A program made the position numbers and the translations under genes. The notes beneath the pieces are model-generated. The model saw nothing but the letters and a program-made list of their open reading frames with translations. It was not told the DNA's origin and searched no databases. From Paenibacillus sp. (lineage in GTDB: Bacteria > Bacillota > Bacilli > Paenibacillales > Paenibacillaceae): DNA of 15,972 nucleotides. The DNA is taken from contig JAQSXN010000014.1 in NCBI GenBank assembly GCA_029256665.1, positions 1 through 15,972 on the forward strand, given 5' to 3'. Below are positions 6,979 through 14,491 of the stretch, one piece after another (position 1 is the first letter of the stretch; each line of letters begins with the position of its first letter).

Positions 6979-8661
6979 ATGGAGAACCTGAATATTCGCG
7001 CCTTATTTCCCAGCGACGACGGCAATCTACAACAAAGAAATCACTTCATAGAGCTGGTCAAACAAATCGTGGAAGGAGTCGATGATTTAAAGGATCCCGA
7101 AGCCGTGCATTTGAAAGGAAACAAAGAGAGGGGGCAGCATTTCTATCGCGAGCTGACGGCGTCGAGCCGCATCCCGGACAGCGGGAGTCCGCAGGATCAG
7201 GTGAACGAGGAACTGCTTAAGCTGCTGCATGGACACCCGTATCATACCAAATATTTTTTGACCAATATTTTGCCGATGGCGAGCACGCCCGGCATCCTCG
7301 GCATGTTAACCGCGTTTATGGTGAACGGCAACAATCTGTGGGATGTATATGGACCTGCCGGCGCGGAGGCCGAGGTTCGCGTTGTCGCGATGATGTCGGA
7401 TCTTGTCGGATACAAGCCGTCGGAGAGCGGCGGGTATACGACTTGGGGCGGTCAGGGGGCGATCTTCACGGGATTGCGGATTGCCATTAACAAACACGAC
7501 CCGTCCATCAAGAAAGCAGGCGTGCCGCACAATCTGTACGCGTTCTGTTCGGAAGCGGCTCACTACAGCTTGTTCAAATCGATGGAAGCGACGGGACTCG
7601 GCACAAACAATCTCATCAAGGTGCGCACGCGCGAGGACAGCTCCATGGACACGCAGGATCTCGAGGCGAAGATGGAGCACGTGATTCTGCGAGGCGGAGT
7701 GCCCGTCTACATCGTGGCGACGACGGCCACGACGGATGCCATGGGCATCGACAACATCGAAGAGATTGCCGCCGCGGCCGAGACGCTGACGGCTAAGTAC
7801 GGCATGCGCAAACCCCATATTCATGCGGATTCGGCGCTTGGCGGATTTTTTGCCTTCTTTAACGATTACGACTTCGAAGGCAACCCGCTCCAAATCGGCG
7901 AAGAAACCTTGACGGCGCTTGCGGCGATTCGCGAGCGGATGCGGCACTTGCGTTTGGCTGACTCTCTGTGCTTCGACTTCCAGAAGCTTGGCCAAACGCC
8001 GTACTCCACCAGCCTGTTCCTGGTGAAGCAGGCTTCCGACTTGAAGCTGGTCGATCTGGAGCCGGACGAAACGCCGTACGTGGGACATCGCGGCTATGGC
8101 GACTACCATACGAGCTACACGCTGGAATGCTCCAGAATGGGCAGCTCCATCAGTATCTTGAGCGCATTGCTGGCTTTCGGAGCAGAGGGCTACCGGAAGC
8201 TGCTCGCCCAGTTCGTCGACGTGAATATCGCCTTCCGCAAGCGGCTCGCCGCCGAAGTTCCGGAAGCGGTTATCGTCAACGCGGGCAATCCCGGCATCAT
8301 TACCTTGTTCCGCTTATATACGGACCGCAAGAACGGATATGCGGCTGAATACGAAGGCATTAGGACAAAAGCGGAGATCGAGCGCGAAAACAAGCTGAAC
8401 GAGATGCTGTTCGAAATTCTCGGCAGAGACCGCGACAAGATGTTTTTCGGCGATACCAAAAAACATCTGTACGTACCGACGGCGGATCGTGCAGGGGACG
8501 TTGCGCTATATGCCTCTAAGCTTTTCGTTATTTCGCCATATACGCAAACTTCGGACGTGCATGCCATCGTCGACTTTTTGAAACTGAAGATCACCGAAAC
8601 GTATGCGGCCTATGAAAGGCTCGCCACTAAGGAGAAAGAGCATGAGAAAATCCTGGTTTAA
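6979..8661 (+). CDS. Group II PLP-dependent decarboxylase (glutamate/tyrosine/aspartate decarboxylase-like)
   Basis: 560 residues from the ATG at 6979, which has AGGAGAGAGG just upstream. An upstream TTG at 6931 in the same frame lies in the terminator and is unlikely. Fold-type I features are visible: H195 in [11 protein letters not shown] (PLP ring stacking), D284 in [12 protein letters not shown] (pyridine nitrogen) and K336 in [17 protein letters not shown] (Schiff base). In most group II decarboxylases the Schiff-base lysine follows a histidine (HK); here it follows glutamine. The region [20 protein letters not shown] continues the catalytic domain, and a C-terminal small domain follows. 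It should decarboxylate an amino acid to an amine in the cytoplasm. The substrate cannot be named from sequence. It lies behind a c-di-GMP riboswitch and overlaps the chemoreceptor by 20 bp. Confidence 0.9.
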   Translation: MENLNIRALFPSDDGNLQQRNHFIELVKQIVEGVDDLKDPEAVHLKGNKERGQHFYRELTASSRIPDSGSPQDQVNEELLKLLHGHPYHTKYFLTNILPMASTPGILGMLTAFMVNGNNLWDVYGPAGAEAEVRVVAMMSDLVGYKPSESGGYTTWGGQGAIFTGLRIAINKHDPSIKKAGVPHNLYAFCSEAAHYSLFKSMEATGLGTNNLIKVRTREDSSMDTQDLEAKMEHVILRGGVPVYIVATTATTDAMGIDNIEEIAAAAETLTAKYGMRKPHIHADSALGGFFAFFNDYDFEGNPLQIGEETLTALAAIRERMRHLRLADSLCFDFQKLGQTPYSTSLFLVKQASDLKLVDLEPDETPYVGHRGYGDYHTSYTLECSRMGSSISILSALLAFGAEGYRKLLAQFVDVNIAFRKRLAAEVPEAVIVNAGNPGIITLFRLYTDRKNGYAAEYEGIRTKAEIERENKLNEMLFEILGRDRDKMFFGDTKKHLYVPTADRAGDVALYASKLFVISPYTQTSDVHAIVDFLKLKITETYAAYERLATKEKEHEKILV

Positions 8662-10366
8662 TTTTAATTGGTATAGAGAACATCTTTCCGTAAAAATCGC
8701 AATTAGCATTCTTGGTTTGCTTATCGTAACCTGCGCCGCGTTCGCCGTTTCCGGCTACCTGTCGCAGCGCAATCTCTCGGAAAAGCTGCTCGAGCAGTTC
8801 GACATGAGACTTCAAACGGATATCCAAATCGTGAACGGCGCTTTGGCTGGCATTGAAGGCAGCGACGTTGAACTGACGGGAACGGATCAGCCTGCTTACG
8901 CGGCGATAAAAGAGACGCTCGAGAAGCTGCAAGCGGAACACAATTTGGAGAACGTTTATATTTTATCCAATTCGCAAGGGGAAGAACGGATTTTGATCCT
9001 TTCGGGAGTTCCCGATGATTTCGGCACGCCTTATCCGTTCACGGATGAGATGCGTGAAGCGATCTCCGAGAAACAAACGAAGATCAGCCCGATCTACGAG
9101 GATGAATACGGCACGCACAAATCCATCTTCATGCCGCTGACGGATCATGCAGGCAATACATATGGCATTCTTGGCATCGATTTGTCCGCATCCGTCGTAC
9201 CGGAAACGGCGGCCAGCTCTAATCTGATGACGATCATTATTTCCGTCATCGTTCTCGTGGTAGGCAGCGCGATCGCGATCTTCATCAGCCGCGTCATAAC
9301 GAATCCTCTGCGTAGACTGATGATGGCCGCGGAGCGAGTTGCGGCGGGCGATATGCAAAGCCAATTCTCGGTCGACAGCAAGGACGAGATCGGCAAGCTT
9401 GGCGTCGCCTTCGGCGTGATGATTAACAGTCTGAAAATGCTGATTCAGCAAGTTATTGCTTCGTCCACGCTGATCGCCGAAACGAGCAAGCATTTGCGCC
9501 AGTCCGTTGACGAATCCACGCAGAGCGCCCAACAAGTCGCCGCATCGTCGGATCGCATGTCTTCGGGCATTACGGAAATCGTGGAGAGCGTAACGGGCAG
9601 CCAGACAAGCATTCAAAGCATCGACGCCGATATCAAGACCGTGTCGGCCGGCATGAGGGATATCCAGGAGATCGCCGCCGAGGTTCATTCGCAGTCGGAG
9701 CAAGGACAAGAGCTCGTCGACCGGACCCTCAAGCAGATGGACGAAATCAAAAGCGCAATGGTGCAGTCGCAGCATGCGGCCGCGGCGCTGGAGACGCGTT
9801 CCGGCGAGATTGGCGAGATTATCGGCATCATTACGGAGATTTCGACGCAGACGAATCTGCTCGCCTTGAACGCTTCCATCGAAGCCGCTCGGGTAGGGGA
9901 GCTGGGCCGCGGCTTCGCGGTCGTCGCCGACGAAGTCAAGAAGCTGGCGACGCAGTCCGCACAAGCGGCGCAGTCGGTCAACGAGCTAATCTCCAGCACG
10001 CAAGCGAACAGCCATCTCGTGAAGCAAAGCATCGAAGAAGGCACCAAGGCGGTGGAGCTTGGCCATACGTGGATCAACGGCACGCACGAGAACTTCAAGT
10101 ATATTTATGCGGGCGTATCTCATTTCACGGCCCATACGAATCAGATGTACGGCTCGCTGGAGAAGGTGGAACATGCCTTCACGGGGATAACCGGGGCGAT
10201 GCAGCAGATAAGCGGCATTTCGCAGGAGCAAGCGGCGGGCACCCAAGAGGTGGCGGCTTCCGCGGAGCAGCAGAGCGCGACGATGCAAGAGATATCGGCC
10301 GCGATCCAGCAGCTGGCCGCATTATCGGTGGATCTGAACGAATCGGTTAAGCCGTTTAAGCTGTAA
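8642..10366 (+). CDS. Methyl-accepting chemotaxis protein with Cache sensor
   Basis: 574 residues from the ATG at 8642, chosen because AAGGAG lies 7-8 bp upstream, inside the decarboxylase end; the two genes overlap by 20 bp. TM1 is at about residues 16-38 ([20 protein letters not shown]). An extracellular domain of about 150 residues follows, ending in [17 protein letters not shown], typical of a Cache fold. TM2 is at about 195-217, HAMP at about 214-266 ([18 protein letters not shown]), then the coiled-coil signalling domain. The conserved hairpin tip is [20 protein letters not shown] starting at residue 403, followed by [14 protein letters not shown]. No C-terminal receptor-tether pentapeptide is seen. 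It should signal to CheA/CheW, which are not encoded here. Tight linkage to the decarboxylase suggests it senses that enzyme's substrate or product. Confidence 0.95.
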   Translation: MRKSWFNFNWYREHLSVKIAISILGLLIVTCAAFAVSGYLSQRNLSEKLLEQFDMRLQTDIQIVNGALAGIEGSDVELTGTDQPAYAAIKETLEKLQAEHNLENVYILSNSQGEERILILSGVPDDFGTPYPFTDEMREAISEKQTKISPIYEDEYGTHKSIFMPLTDHAGNTYGILGIDLSASVVPETAASSNLMTIIISVIVLVVGSAIAIFISRVITNPLRRLMMAAERVAAGDMQSQFSVDSKDEIGKLGVAFGVMINSLKMLIQQVIASSTLIAETSKHLRQSVDESTQSAQQVAASSDRMSSGITEIVESVTGSQTSIQSIDADIKTVSAGMRDIQEIAAEVHSQSEQGQELVDRTLKQMDEIKSAMVQSQHAAAALETRSGEIGEIIGIITEISTQTNLLALNASIEAARVGELGRGFAVVADEVKKLATQSAQAAQSVNELISSTQANSHLVKQSIEEGTKAVELGHTWINGTHENFKYIYAGVSHFTAHTNQMYGSLEKVEHAFTGITGAMQQISGISQEQAAGTQEVAASAEQQSATMQEISAAIQQLAALSVDLNESVKPFKL

Positions 10367-10369
10367 ATT

Positions 10370-10420
10370 GTTGTCCCGATCGTCATGATTTGATTGATGA
10401 CGAACGGGGCAACCTTTTTT
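10370..10420 (+). terminator. Intrinsic terminator after the chemoreceptor
   Basis: A 17-position stem with one mismatch: 10370-10386 (GTTGTCCCGATCGTCAT) pairs with 10397-10413 (ATGACGAACGGGGCAAC). A T run at 10415-10420 follows. It starts 4 bp after the stop codon. Confidence 0.92.
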
Positions 10421-10440
10421 ATGTTCAGATGATTGATTGT

Positions 10441-10469
10441 TTGACTAAAGTTAATAATTAATGTATGCT
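10441..10469 (+). promoter_or_regulatory. Sigma-A-type promoter of the dioxygenase-nitroreductase pair
   Basis: TTGACT (10441-10446), a 17-bp spacer and TATGCT (10464-10469). It lies in a sharply AT-rich stretch after the preceding terminator and about 60 bp before the TTG start codon. Confidence 0.6.
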
Positions 10470-10475
10470 TAATTA
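10451..10475. promoter_or_regulatory. Inverted repeat over the -10 box, candidate operator
   Basis: TAATTAA (10455-10461), 7 bp, TTAATTA (10469-10475) is a perfect inverted repeat covering the -10 box. A second palindrome, TTAATAATTAA (10451-10461), overlaps the left arm. The position suits a repressor. A MarR-family gene lies 2 kb downstream and has a related ATTAA...TTAAT repeat in its own promoter. The link is inference. Confidence 0.5.
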
Positions 10476-10527
10476 CAAATAGTAAGTAACAAAGGTGAAG
10501 TCGTCACTGTATAGGAGGTCGATCATA

Positions 10528-11388
10528 TTGACCCATAAATTGCATCCCGGCGCAAAGCTGGGCGAGGTTAAACTAAGGGTGAGCAATCTGTCGCGATCGC
10601 TTGCTTGGTATGAACAAACGATCGGACTCCGTCTCCTGAGGGAGCATGACGGCCGCAGGGCCGAGCTTACCGCGGACGGCCGCACGGCGCTAGTCGTGCT
10701 GGAGGAAGTTCCGGGCGCGATCATCACGCCGGAGCGTTCGTTTAGCGGGTTGTATCACTATGCCATTTTGCTTCCTACAAGAAAGGATCTTGGCGTCACG
10801 CTAAGACATCTTGTAGAGAAGGGCGTCGCGATCGGTCAGGCGGATCATCTGGTGAGCGAAGCATTGTATTTGTCCGACCCGGACCGCAACGGCATCGAGA
10901 TTTACAGAGACCGCCCGCGCTCCGAGTGGAACCGCAATGCCGACGGAACCATCCAAATGGCGAGCGATCCGATCGATTGGGAAGGCTTGTTGGCGGAAGC
11001 CGGGGATACGGCCTGGACCGGCATGCCGGCGGGCACGACGATCGGCCATGTCCACTTCCACGTCGGAGACATGGCGAAGGCAAGAAGCTTCTATTGCGAC
11101 GCATTAGGCTTCGATGTCGAAGCCGACTGGATGCGAATGGGCGCCTTGTTTATAGGAGCGGGCGGATACCATCATCACATCGGTCTTAACTTGTGGGCGG
11201 GTGCGGGGGCTCCGCCGGCGCCTAAGAACGGCACCGGCATCGACTATTTCACTATCGTGCTGCCAACCGCGGAAGAATTGGCGAAGGTAACGGAATCCGC
11301 GATCGCGGCAGGGTTCCGGGCGGAAACACGGGATGGCGCGACCTTCCTTGAAGATCCGTTCGGCATCGGGATCCAATTGACTCTCTAA
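10528..11388 (+). CDS. VOC-family ring-cleavage dioxygenase, CatE-like
   Basis: 286 residues from a TTG at 10528, chosen because the ribosome-binding site AGGAGG (10513-10518) lies 9 bp upstream; a GTG further upstream in frame would start before it. Two vicinal-oxygen-chelate modules are present: KLGEVKLRVSNLSRSLAWYE at the N-terminus and IGHVHFHVGDMAKARSFYCD from residue 172. The second carries likely metal ligands in H174/H176 and the HHH at 215-217. The middle stretch GLYHYAILLPTRKDL and DPDRNGIEIYRDRPRSEW matches CatE/MhqO-type proteins (catechol-2,3-dioxygenase or glyoxalase-like). The first module has K where a metal histidine is common (GEVKL). It is followed after 42 bp by a nitroreductase, a pairing known from quinone- and catechol-stress operons of Bacillus. 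The substrate is not established. Confidence 0.85.
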   Translation: MTHKLHPGAKLGEVKLRVSNLSRSLAWYEQTIGLRLLREHDGRRAELTADGRTALVVLEEVPGAIITPERSFSGLYHYAILLPTRKDLGVTLRHLVEKGVAIGQADHLVSEALYLSDPDRNGIEIYRDRPRSEWNRNADGTIQMASDPIDWEGLLAEAGDTAWTGMPAGTTIGHVHFHVGDMAKARSFYCDALGFDVEADWMRMGALFIGAGGYHHHIGLNLWAGAGAPPAPKNGTGIDYFTIVLPTAEELAKVTESAIAAGFRAETRDGATFLEDPFGIGIQLTL

Positions 11389-11430
11389 TATTTGCACATC
11401 ACCCAACTACGAATACGGAGGTTTTTAATC

Positions 11431-12051
11431 ATGGGAACAGCAACATTGACGAGCACAAAAGATTTTTACGCAGCGGTCCAGGCACGACGTTCGATCTACG
11501 CGATTAGCGACGAGAAGGTCGTATCGGACGAACGCATTCAGGAAATCGTAAACCATGCGGTCGAATATACGCCATCCTCTTTCAACTCCCAAAGCGCGAG
11601 AGTCGTCGTCCTGCTTGGGGAGCAACATAAGAAGCTGTGGAATCTCACGACGGAAACGCTTAAGGCGATCGTGCCTGCCGATCAATTCTCGGGCACCCAG
11701 GATAAAATGAACGCGTTTGGCGCAGGATATGGGACGGTGCTGTTCTTCGAGGACGTGTCCGTGGTAGAAGGCTTGCAGAACCAATTCCCTTCCTATGCCG
11801 ACAACTTCCCGGTTTGGTCCAACCAATCAAACGGCATGCTGCAGTACGTCATCTGGACATCGTTGGAGCTGGAAGGCTTGGGTGCGTCGCTTCAGCACTA
11901 CAATCCGCTGATCGACGATAAGGTGAAGGCGGAGTGGAGCGTACCTTCGACTTGGAAGCTGCTTGCGCAAATGCCGTTCGGCAAAATCGTCGCGCCGGCC
12001 GGTGACAAACAGGTTCAACCGCTGAGCGAGCGCGTGAAGTTCGTGAAGTAA
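11431..12051 (+). CDS. Nitroreductase family protein (Frm2/YodC-like)
   Basis: 206 residues from the ATG at 11431, with ACGGAGG (about 11415-11421) 9 bp upstream. Features of the FMN-dependent nitroreductase fold are ARRSIYAISDEKVVSDERIQ (phosphate-binding RRS near residue 20), TPSSFNSQSARVVVL, FGAGYGTVLFFED, and ELEGLGASLQHYNPLID near the C-terminus. The ARRSIY...TPSSFNSQ pattern matches the Frm2/Hbn1-like subgroup. It probably reduces nitroaromatics or quinones with NAD(P)H in the cytoplasm. It shares a transcript with the upstream CatE-like gene. A 13-bp sequence near its 3' end is repeated just after the stop. Confidence 0.92.
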   Translation: MGTATLTSTKDFYAAVQARRSIYAISDEKVVSDERIQEIVNHAVEYTPSSFNSQSARVVVLLGEQHKKLWNLTTETLKAIVPADQFSGTQDKMNAFGAGYGTVLFFEDVSVVEGLQNQFPSYADNFPVWSNQSNGMLQYVIWTSLELEGLGASLQHYNPLIDDKVKAEWSVPSTWKLLAQMPFGKIVAPAGDKQVQPLSERVKFVK

Positions 12052-12071
12052 TAAACAGGTTCAACTACTGA
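12007..12071. repeat. Short direct repeat across the nitroreductase stop
   Basis: AAACAGGTTCAAC occurs at 12007-12019 inside the gene and again at 12053-12065 just after the stop. It is followed by CGCTGA and TACTGA respectively, so 17 of 19 positions match at an offset of 46 bp. Similarity ends there. Confidence 0.6.
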
Positions 12072-12094
12072 AAAAATCCATATAGCGTTGCCAG

Positions 12095-12134
12095 CCCGTA
12101 TACTTCGATTTATGTCGATGTATGCGGGTTTTTT
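12095..12134 (+). terminator. Intrinsic terminator after the nitroreductase
   Basis: CCCGTATAC (12095-12103) pairs with GTATGCGGG (12120-12128) with one G-U pair, and six Ts follow. Confidence 0.85.
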
Positions 12135-12210
12135 GGACGCGAGCAATCATACCCAACCTCAATCAATAGCTCTCGATAGCCCTGCCTAACAACATTTTCT
12201 AAATCCCCAC

Positions 12211-12238
12211 TTGACAGGTGTGATTAATTGGTTTAATC
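12211..12238 (+). promoter_or_regulatory. Promoter with internal inverted repeat, upstream of the MarR gene
   Basis: A perfect TTGACA lies at 12211-12216. The -10 is either TTTAAT (12232-12237, 15-bp spacer) or TAATCT (12234-12239, 17-bp spacer). GATTAA (12222-12227) and TTAATC (12233-12238) form an inverted repeat between and over the boxes, a typical position for autorepression by a MarR protein. Confidence 0.5.
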
Positions 12239-12248
12239 TTACTCCAAG

Positions 12249-12290
12249 ATCATTGAATCAACGATCGTTAAGCGAGCGATCATCATCTTA
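12249..12290. repeat. Palindrome cluster in the leader
   Basis: AACGATCGTT (12260-12269) is a perfect 10-bp palindrome. It is flanked by AAGATCAT and ATCATCTT, and GATCAT occurs at 12249 and 12278. It could be a second operator or a leader RNA hairpin. Confidence 0.35.
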
Positions 12291-12327
12291 AAATTAAAAC
12301 ATATGGACAGCCGATTGGACCGCCAAA

Positions 12328-12380
12328 GGCTCCTGACCACTCTTACCGCGCGAACGGGAGAGTAGCCGGGAGCTTTTTTT
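12328..12380 (+). terminator. Terminator or attenuator hairpin in the MarR leader
   Basis: GGCTCCTG (12328-12335) pairs with CGGGAGC (12367-12373), and ACTCT (12339-12343) with AGAGT (12359-12363). Seven Ts follow at 12374-12380. No gene ends upstream since the previous terminator at 12134, and the hairpin lies 50 bp before the MarR start. It therefore would terminate a leader of about 130 nt and could be an attenuator. I could not match the leader to a known riboswitch class. Confidence 0.7.
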
Positions 12381-12430
12381 AATCTAATCGTTCACCTCGC
12401 GCGCCGACACAAGAAGGGGAAAGGGGCCAC

Positions 12431-12988
12431 ATGAACAACAACAACAAAAACGACAATGACAATGCCATGGCTTTGCTAGAAGAAGCGGACTGGGTTTTCC
12501 GCAAGATGGTCCGGAGGTTCGTGAAGGAGAGGGATAAAATTTCGATAGAAGGCGTGCCGCTTCCCGGCATGCTTATCCTTAACGCGATTGCCCGCGAGGG
12601 AGAGCAACGGCTCGGCGAGCTGGCGGAGCGGCTGGATTTCACGTCCGGCGCCGTGACCGCGCAATGCGACAAGCTGGAGGCGGCAGGGTACGCGATCCGG
12701 AAGAGAAGCGGGAACGACCGGCGCTCCGTGGCGCTGGACATCACGCCTCGAGGCAAGGAGCTATTGGAGCGAACCCGCGAGACTGGCGGGTATATGATCG
12801 AGCTACTGTTCGGTTCCTTTGCGAAGGAAGAGCTGGAGGCGATCATCCAGTCCCACAAACGGATTCTGGACCAGCTCGAACGGTTCGCCGACAAGGTGAC
12901 GCGGCACGCCGAAGATGCAATCGCCGTAACGGTGCCGCCGCGCCCGCCTAACCCGCCGGGACAAGGCAATAAGTTTATTTCGTACTAA
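12431..12988 (+). CDS. MarR-family transcriptional regulator
   Basis: 185 residues. The winged helix-turn-helix is clear: QRLGELAERLDFTSGAVTAQ with the recognition helix at about 71-85, then KLEAAGYAIRKRSGNDRRSV and ITPRG forming the wing (D96, R97, R98). A long C-terminal helix (residues 119-157) would make the dimer interface. The N-terminus is asparagine-rich (MNNNNKNDNDN) and the tail is proline-rich (PPRPPNPPG). The only cysteine seen is C79, inside the recognition helix. The start at 12431 follows AAGGGGAAAGGGG; an internal ATG at 12467 has no ribosome-binding site. It precedes the sulfotransferase gene by 42 bp on the same strand and probably represses this operon in response to a small aromatic or sulfonated ligand. 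Confidence 0.92.
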   Translation: MNNNNKNDNDNAMALLEEADWVFRKMVRRFVKERDKISIEGVPLPGMLILNAIAREGEQRLGELAERLDFTSGAVTAQCDKLEAAGYAIRKRSGNDRRSVALDITPRGKELLERTRETGGYMIELLFGSFAKEELEAIIQSHKRILDQLERFADKVTRHAEDAIAVTVPPRPPNPPGQGNKFISY

Positions 12989-13030
12989 CCATGAATCCTG
13001 CGAATTTAATCACGAGAGGGGAAAAGAAAT

Positions 13031-14491
13031 ATGGGACATCCGACCATCTATCCAACGGGAACTACGGTGTACAATCCGGAGAAAGCATGGAGCGGCTATA
13101 CGATCTACCAAGCGGCTGACACGGGGGCGCTGCTCATCGATATGAACGGCAAGGAAGTGCATCTGTGGAAAGGGCTGCGCGGCTTCCCGAACAAGCTTCT
13201 GCCAGGCGGCCACGTGCTCGGCAGCACGGCGGAACGGGATCCCAAATACGGCTTCCAGGACGAAAAGAACCTGGTGCAGGTCGATTGGGACGGCAATATT
13301 GTCTGGAAATTCGACCAATACGAATGGATCGAGGACCCCGGCTACGAGGCGCAATACATGGCCCGGCAGCATCATGATTACCAGCGCGAAGGCAATCCGG
13401 TCGGCTATTACGTACCCGGTCAGGAGCCCAAGACGAATGGCGGAAATACGATCCTTTTGGCGCACAAAAACGTGTCCCGGCCTGAAATTTCCGACAAGGA
13501 GCTGCTCGACGATACGATCATCGAAGTGACTTGGGACGGCAAGATCGTCTGGGAATGGGCCGTCAGCGACCACTTCGAGGAGCTGGGATTCGACGACGAC
13601 GCCAAAGCGGCGATCTATCGGGACCCCAATACGCGCGCCTTCGGCACGCATTACGGAGACTGGATGCATATTAATTCCGCGTCGGCGCTCGGCCCGAACA
13701 AGCATTACGACAACGGGGACGAGAGATTCCATCCGGACAACATCATCTGGGACGCGCGGGAGTCCAACATTATCGCCATCACCGATAAACGCACGGGCAG
13801 CATCGTCTGGAAGCTTGGACCGAATTACGACACGGCGGAGACGGAAGGCATCGGCTGGATCATCGGCCAGCATCACGCGCATCTCATTCCGCAAGGACTG
13901 CCGGGCGCGGGCAACATCCTGATCTTCGACAACGGCGGCTGGGGCGGCTACGGCAAGCCGAACCCGGAATCGCCGGACGGCCTGAAGAACGCGAGACGCG
14001 ATCATTCTCGCATTCTCGAGATCAATCCCATCACCTTCGCGATCGAATGGCAATATACGCCGACGGAAGCGGGCTTCCAGGCGCCGCTTGATTCTTATCG
14101 GTTCTACAGCCCGTATATCAGCTCCGCGCAGCGCTTGCCGAACGGCAATACGCTCATTACGGAGGGGGCCGACGGCCGGATCTTCGAAGTGACGGCGGAG
14201 CACGAGCTGGTGTGGGAATATATTTCGCCGTACAAAAATCAGCGCAATTCCAATATGGTCTACCGCGCCTACCGCGCTCCTTACGACTGGGTTCCGCAGC
14301 TGGAGCGGCCGGAGGAGATCGCGATCGAGCCGATCGACGTGGCGGACTTCCGGTTGCCGGGCGCCGCGGCCCGCGGAGCCGTTACGACGGTGGAAGTAGA
14401 AGGAACGGTCTCTTACGGCGAAGGCGCGTTATGCGTCGCGCGTATCGACGAGACGCAGCAATTGAAGAAAGAAGGAGACGCCCATGACTAA
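13031..14491 (+). CDS. Arylsulfotransferase (ASST) family beta-propeller protein
   Basis: 486 residues. Repeated blades of the type VQVDWDGNIVWKFD, IEVTWDGKIVWEW and ITDKRTGSIVWKLG indicate a PQQ-like six-bladed propeller. Family motifs include DWMHINSASALGPN (H213), GQHHAHLIPQGLPGAGNIL (H281/H282) followed by IFDNGGWGGYG, and AQRLPNGNTLITEGADGRIF, matching the arylsulfate sulfotransferase family (Pfam Arylsulfotrans). The E. coli relatives are periplasmic and transfer sulfate from one phenol to another through a sulfohistidine. This protein has no signal peptide (it begins MGHPTIYPTG) and so should be cytoplasmic. Which histidine is catalytic is not certain from sequence. AGAGGGG precedes the ATG. 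The stop overlaps the next gene by 8 bp, a sign of translational coupling with the binding protein. Confidence 0.85.
   Translation: MGHPTIYPTGTTVYNPEKAWSGYTIYQAADTGALLIDMNGKEVHLWKGLRGFPNKLLPGGHVLGSTAERDPKYGFQDEKNLVQVDWDGNIVWKFDQYEWIEDPGYEAQYMARQHHDYQREGNPVGYYVPGQEPKTNGGNTILLAHKNVSRPEISDKELLDDTIIEVTWDGKIVWEWAVSDHFEELGFDDDAKAAIYRDPNTRAFGTHYGDWMHINSASALGPNKHYDNGDERFHPDNIIWDARESNIIAITDKRTGSIVWKLGPNYDTAETEGIGWIIGQHHAHLIPQGLPGAGNILIFDNGGWGGYGKPNPESPDGLKNARRDHSRILEINPITFAIEWQYTPTEAGFQAPLDSYRFYSPYISSAQRLPNGNTLITEGADGRIFEVTAEHELVWEYISPYKNQRNSNMVYRAYRAPYDWVPQLERPEEIAIEPIDVADFRLPGAAARGAVTTVEVEGTVSYGEGALCVARIDETQQLKKEGDAHD

Larger units (their letters stand above)
12135..12430. other. Intergenic leader region without a gene
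   Basis: It holds the promoter at 12211-12238, the palindrome cluster at 12249-12290 and the hairpin with T run at 12328-12380 described separately. No open frame with a ribosome-binding site is seen. The first 75 bp show nothing recognisable. Confidence 0.6.

Noticed and set aside
12350..12366. GGGAGAGTAG resembling the first conserved block of the tetrahydrofolate riboswitch
   Set aside because: The block is the 3' side of the terminator hairpin, and none of the other conserved blocks follows.
13010..14203. Open frame of 397 codons antisense to the arylsulfotransferase gene
   Set aside because: The plus strand encodes a recognisable propeller protein with good ribosome-binding site and coupling. 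The antisense frame has none.
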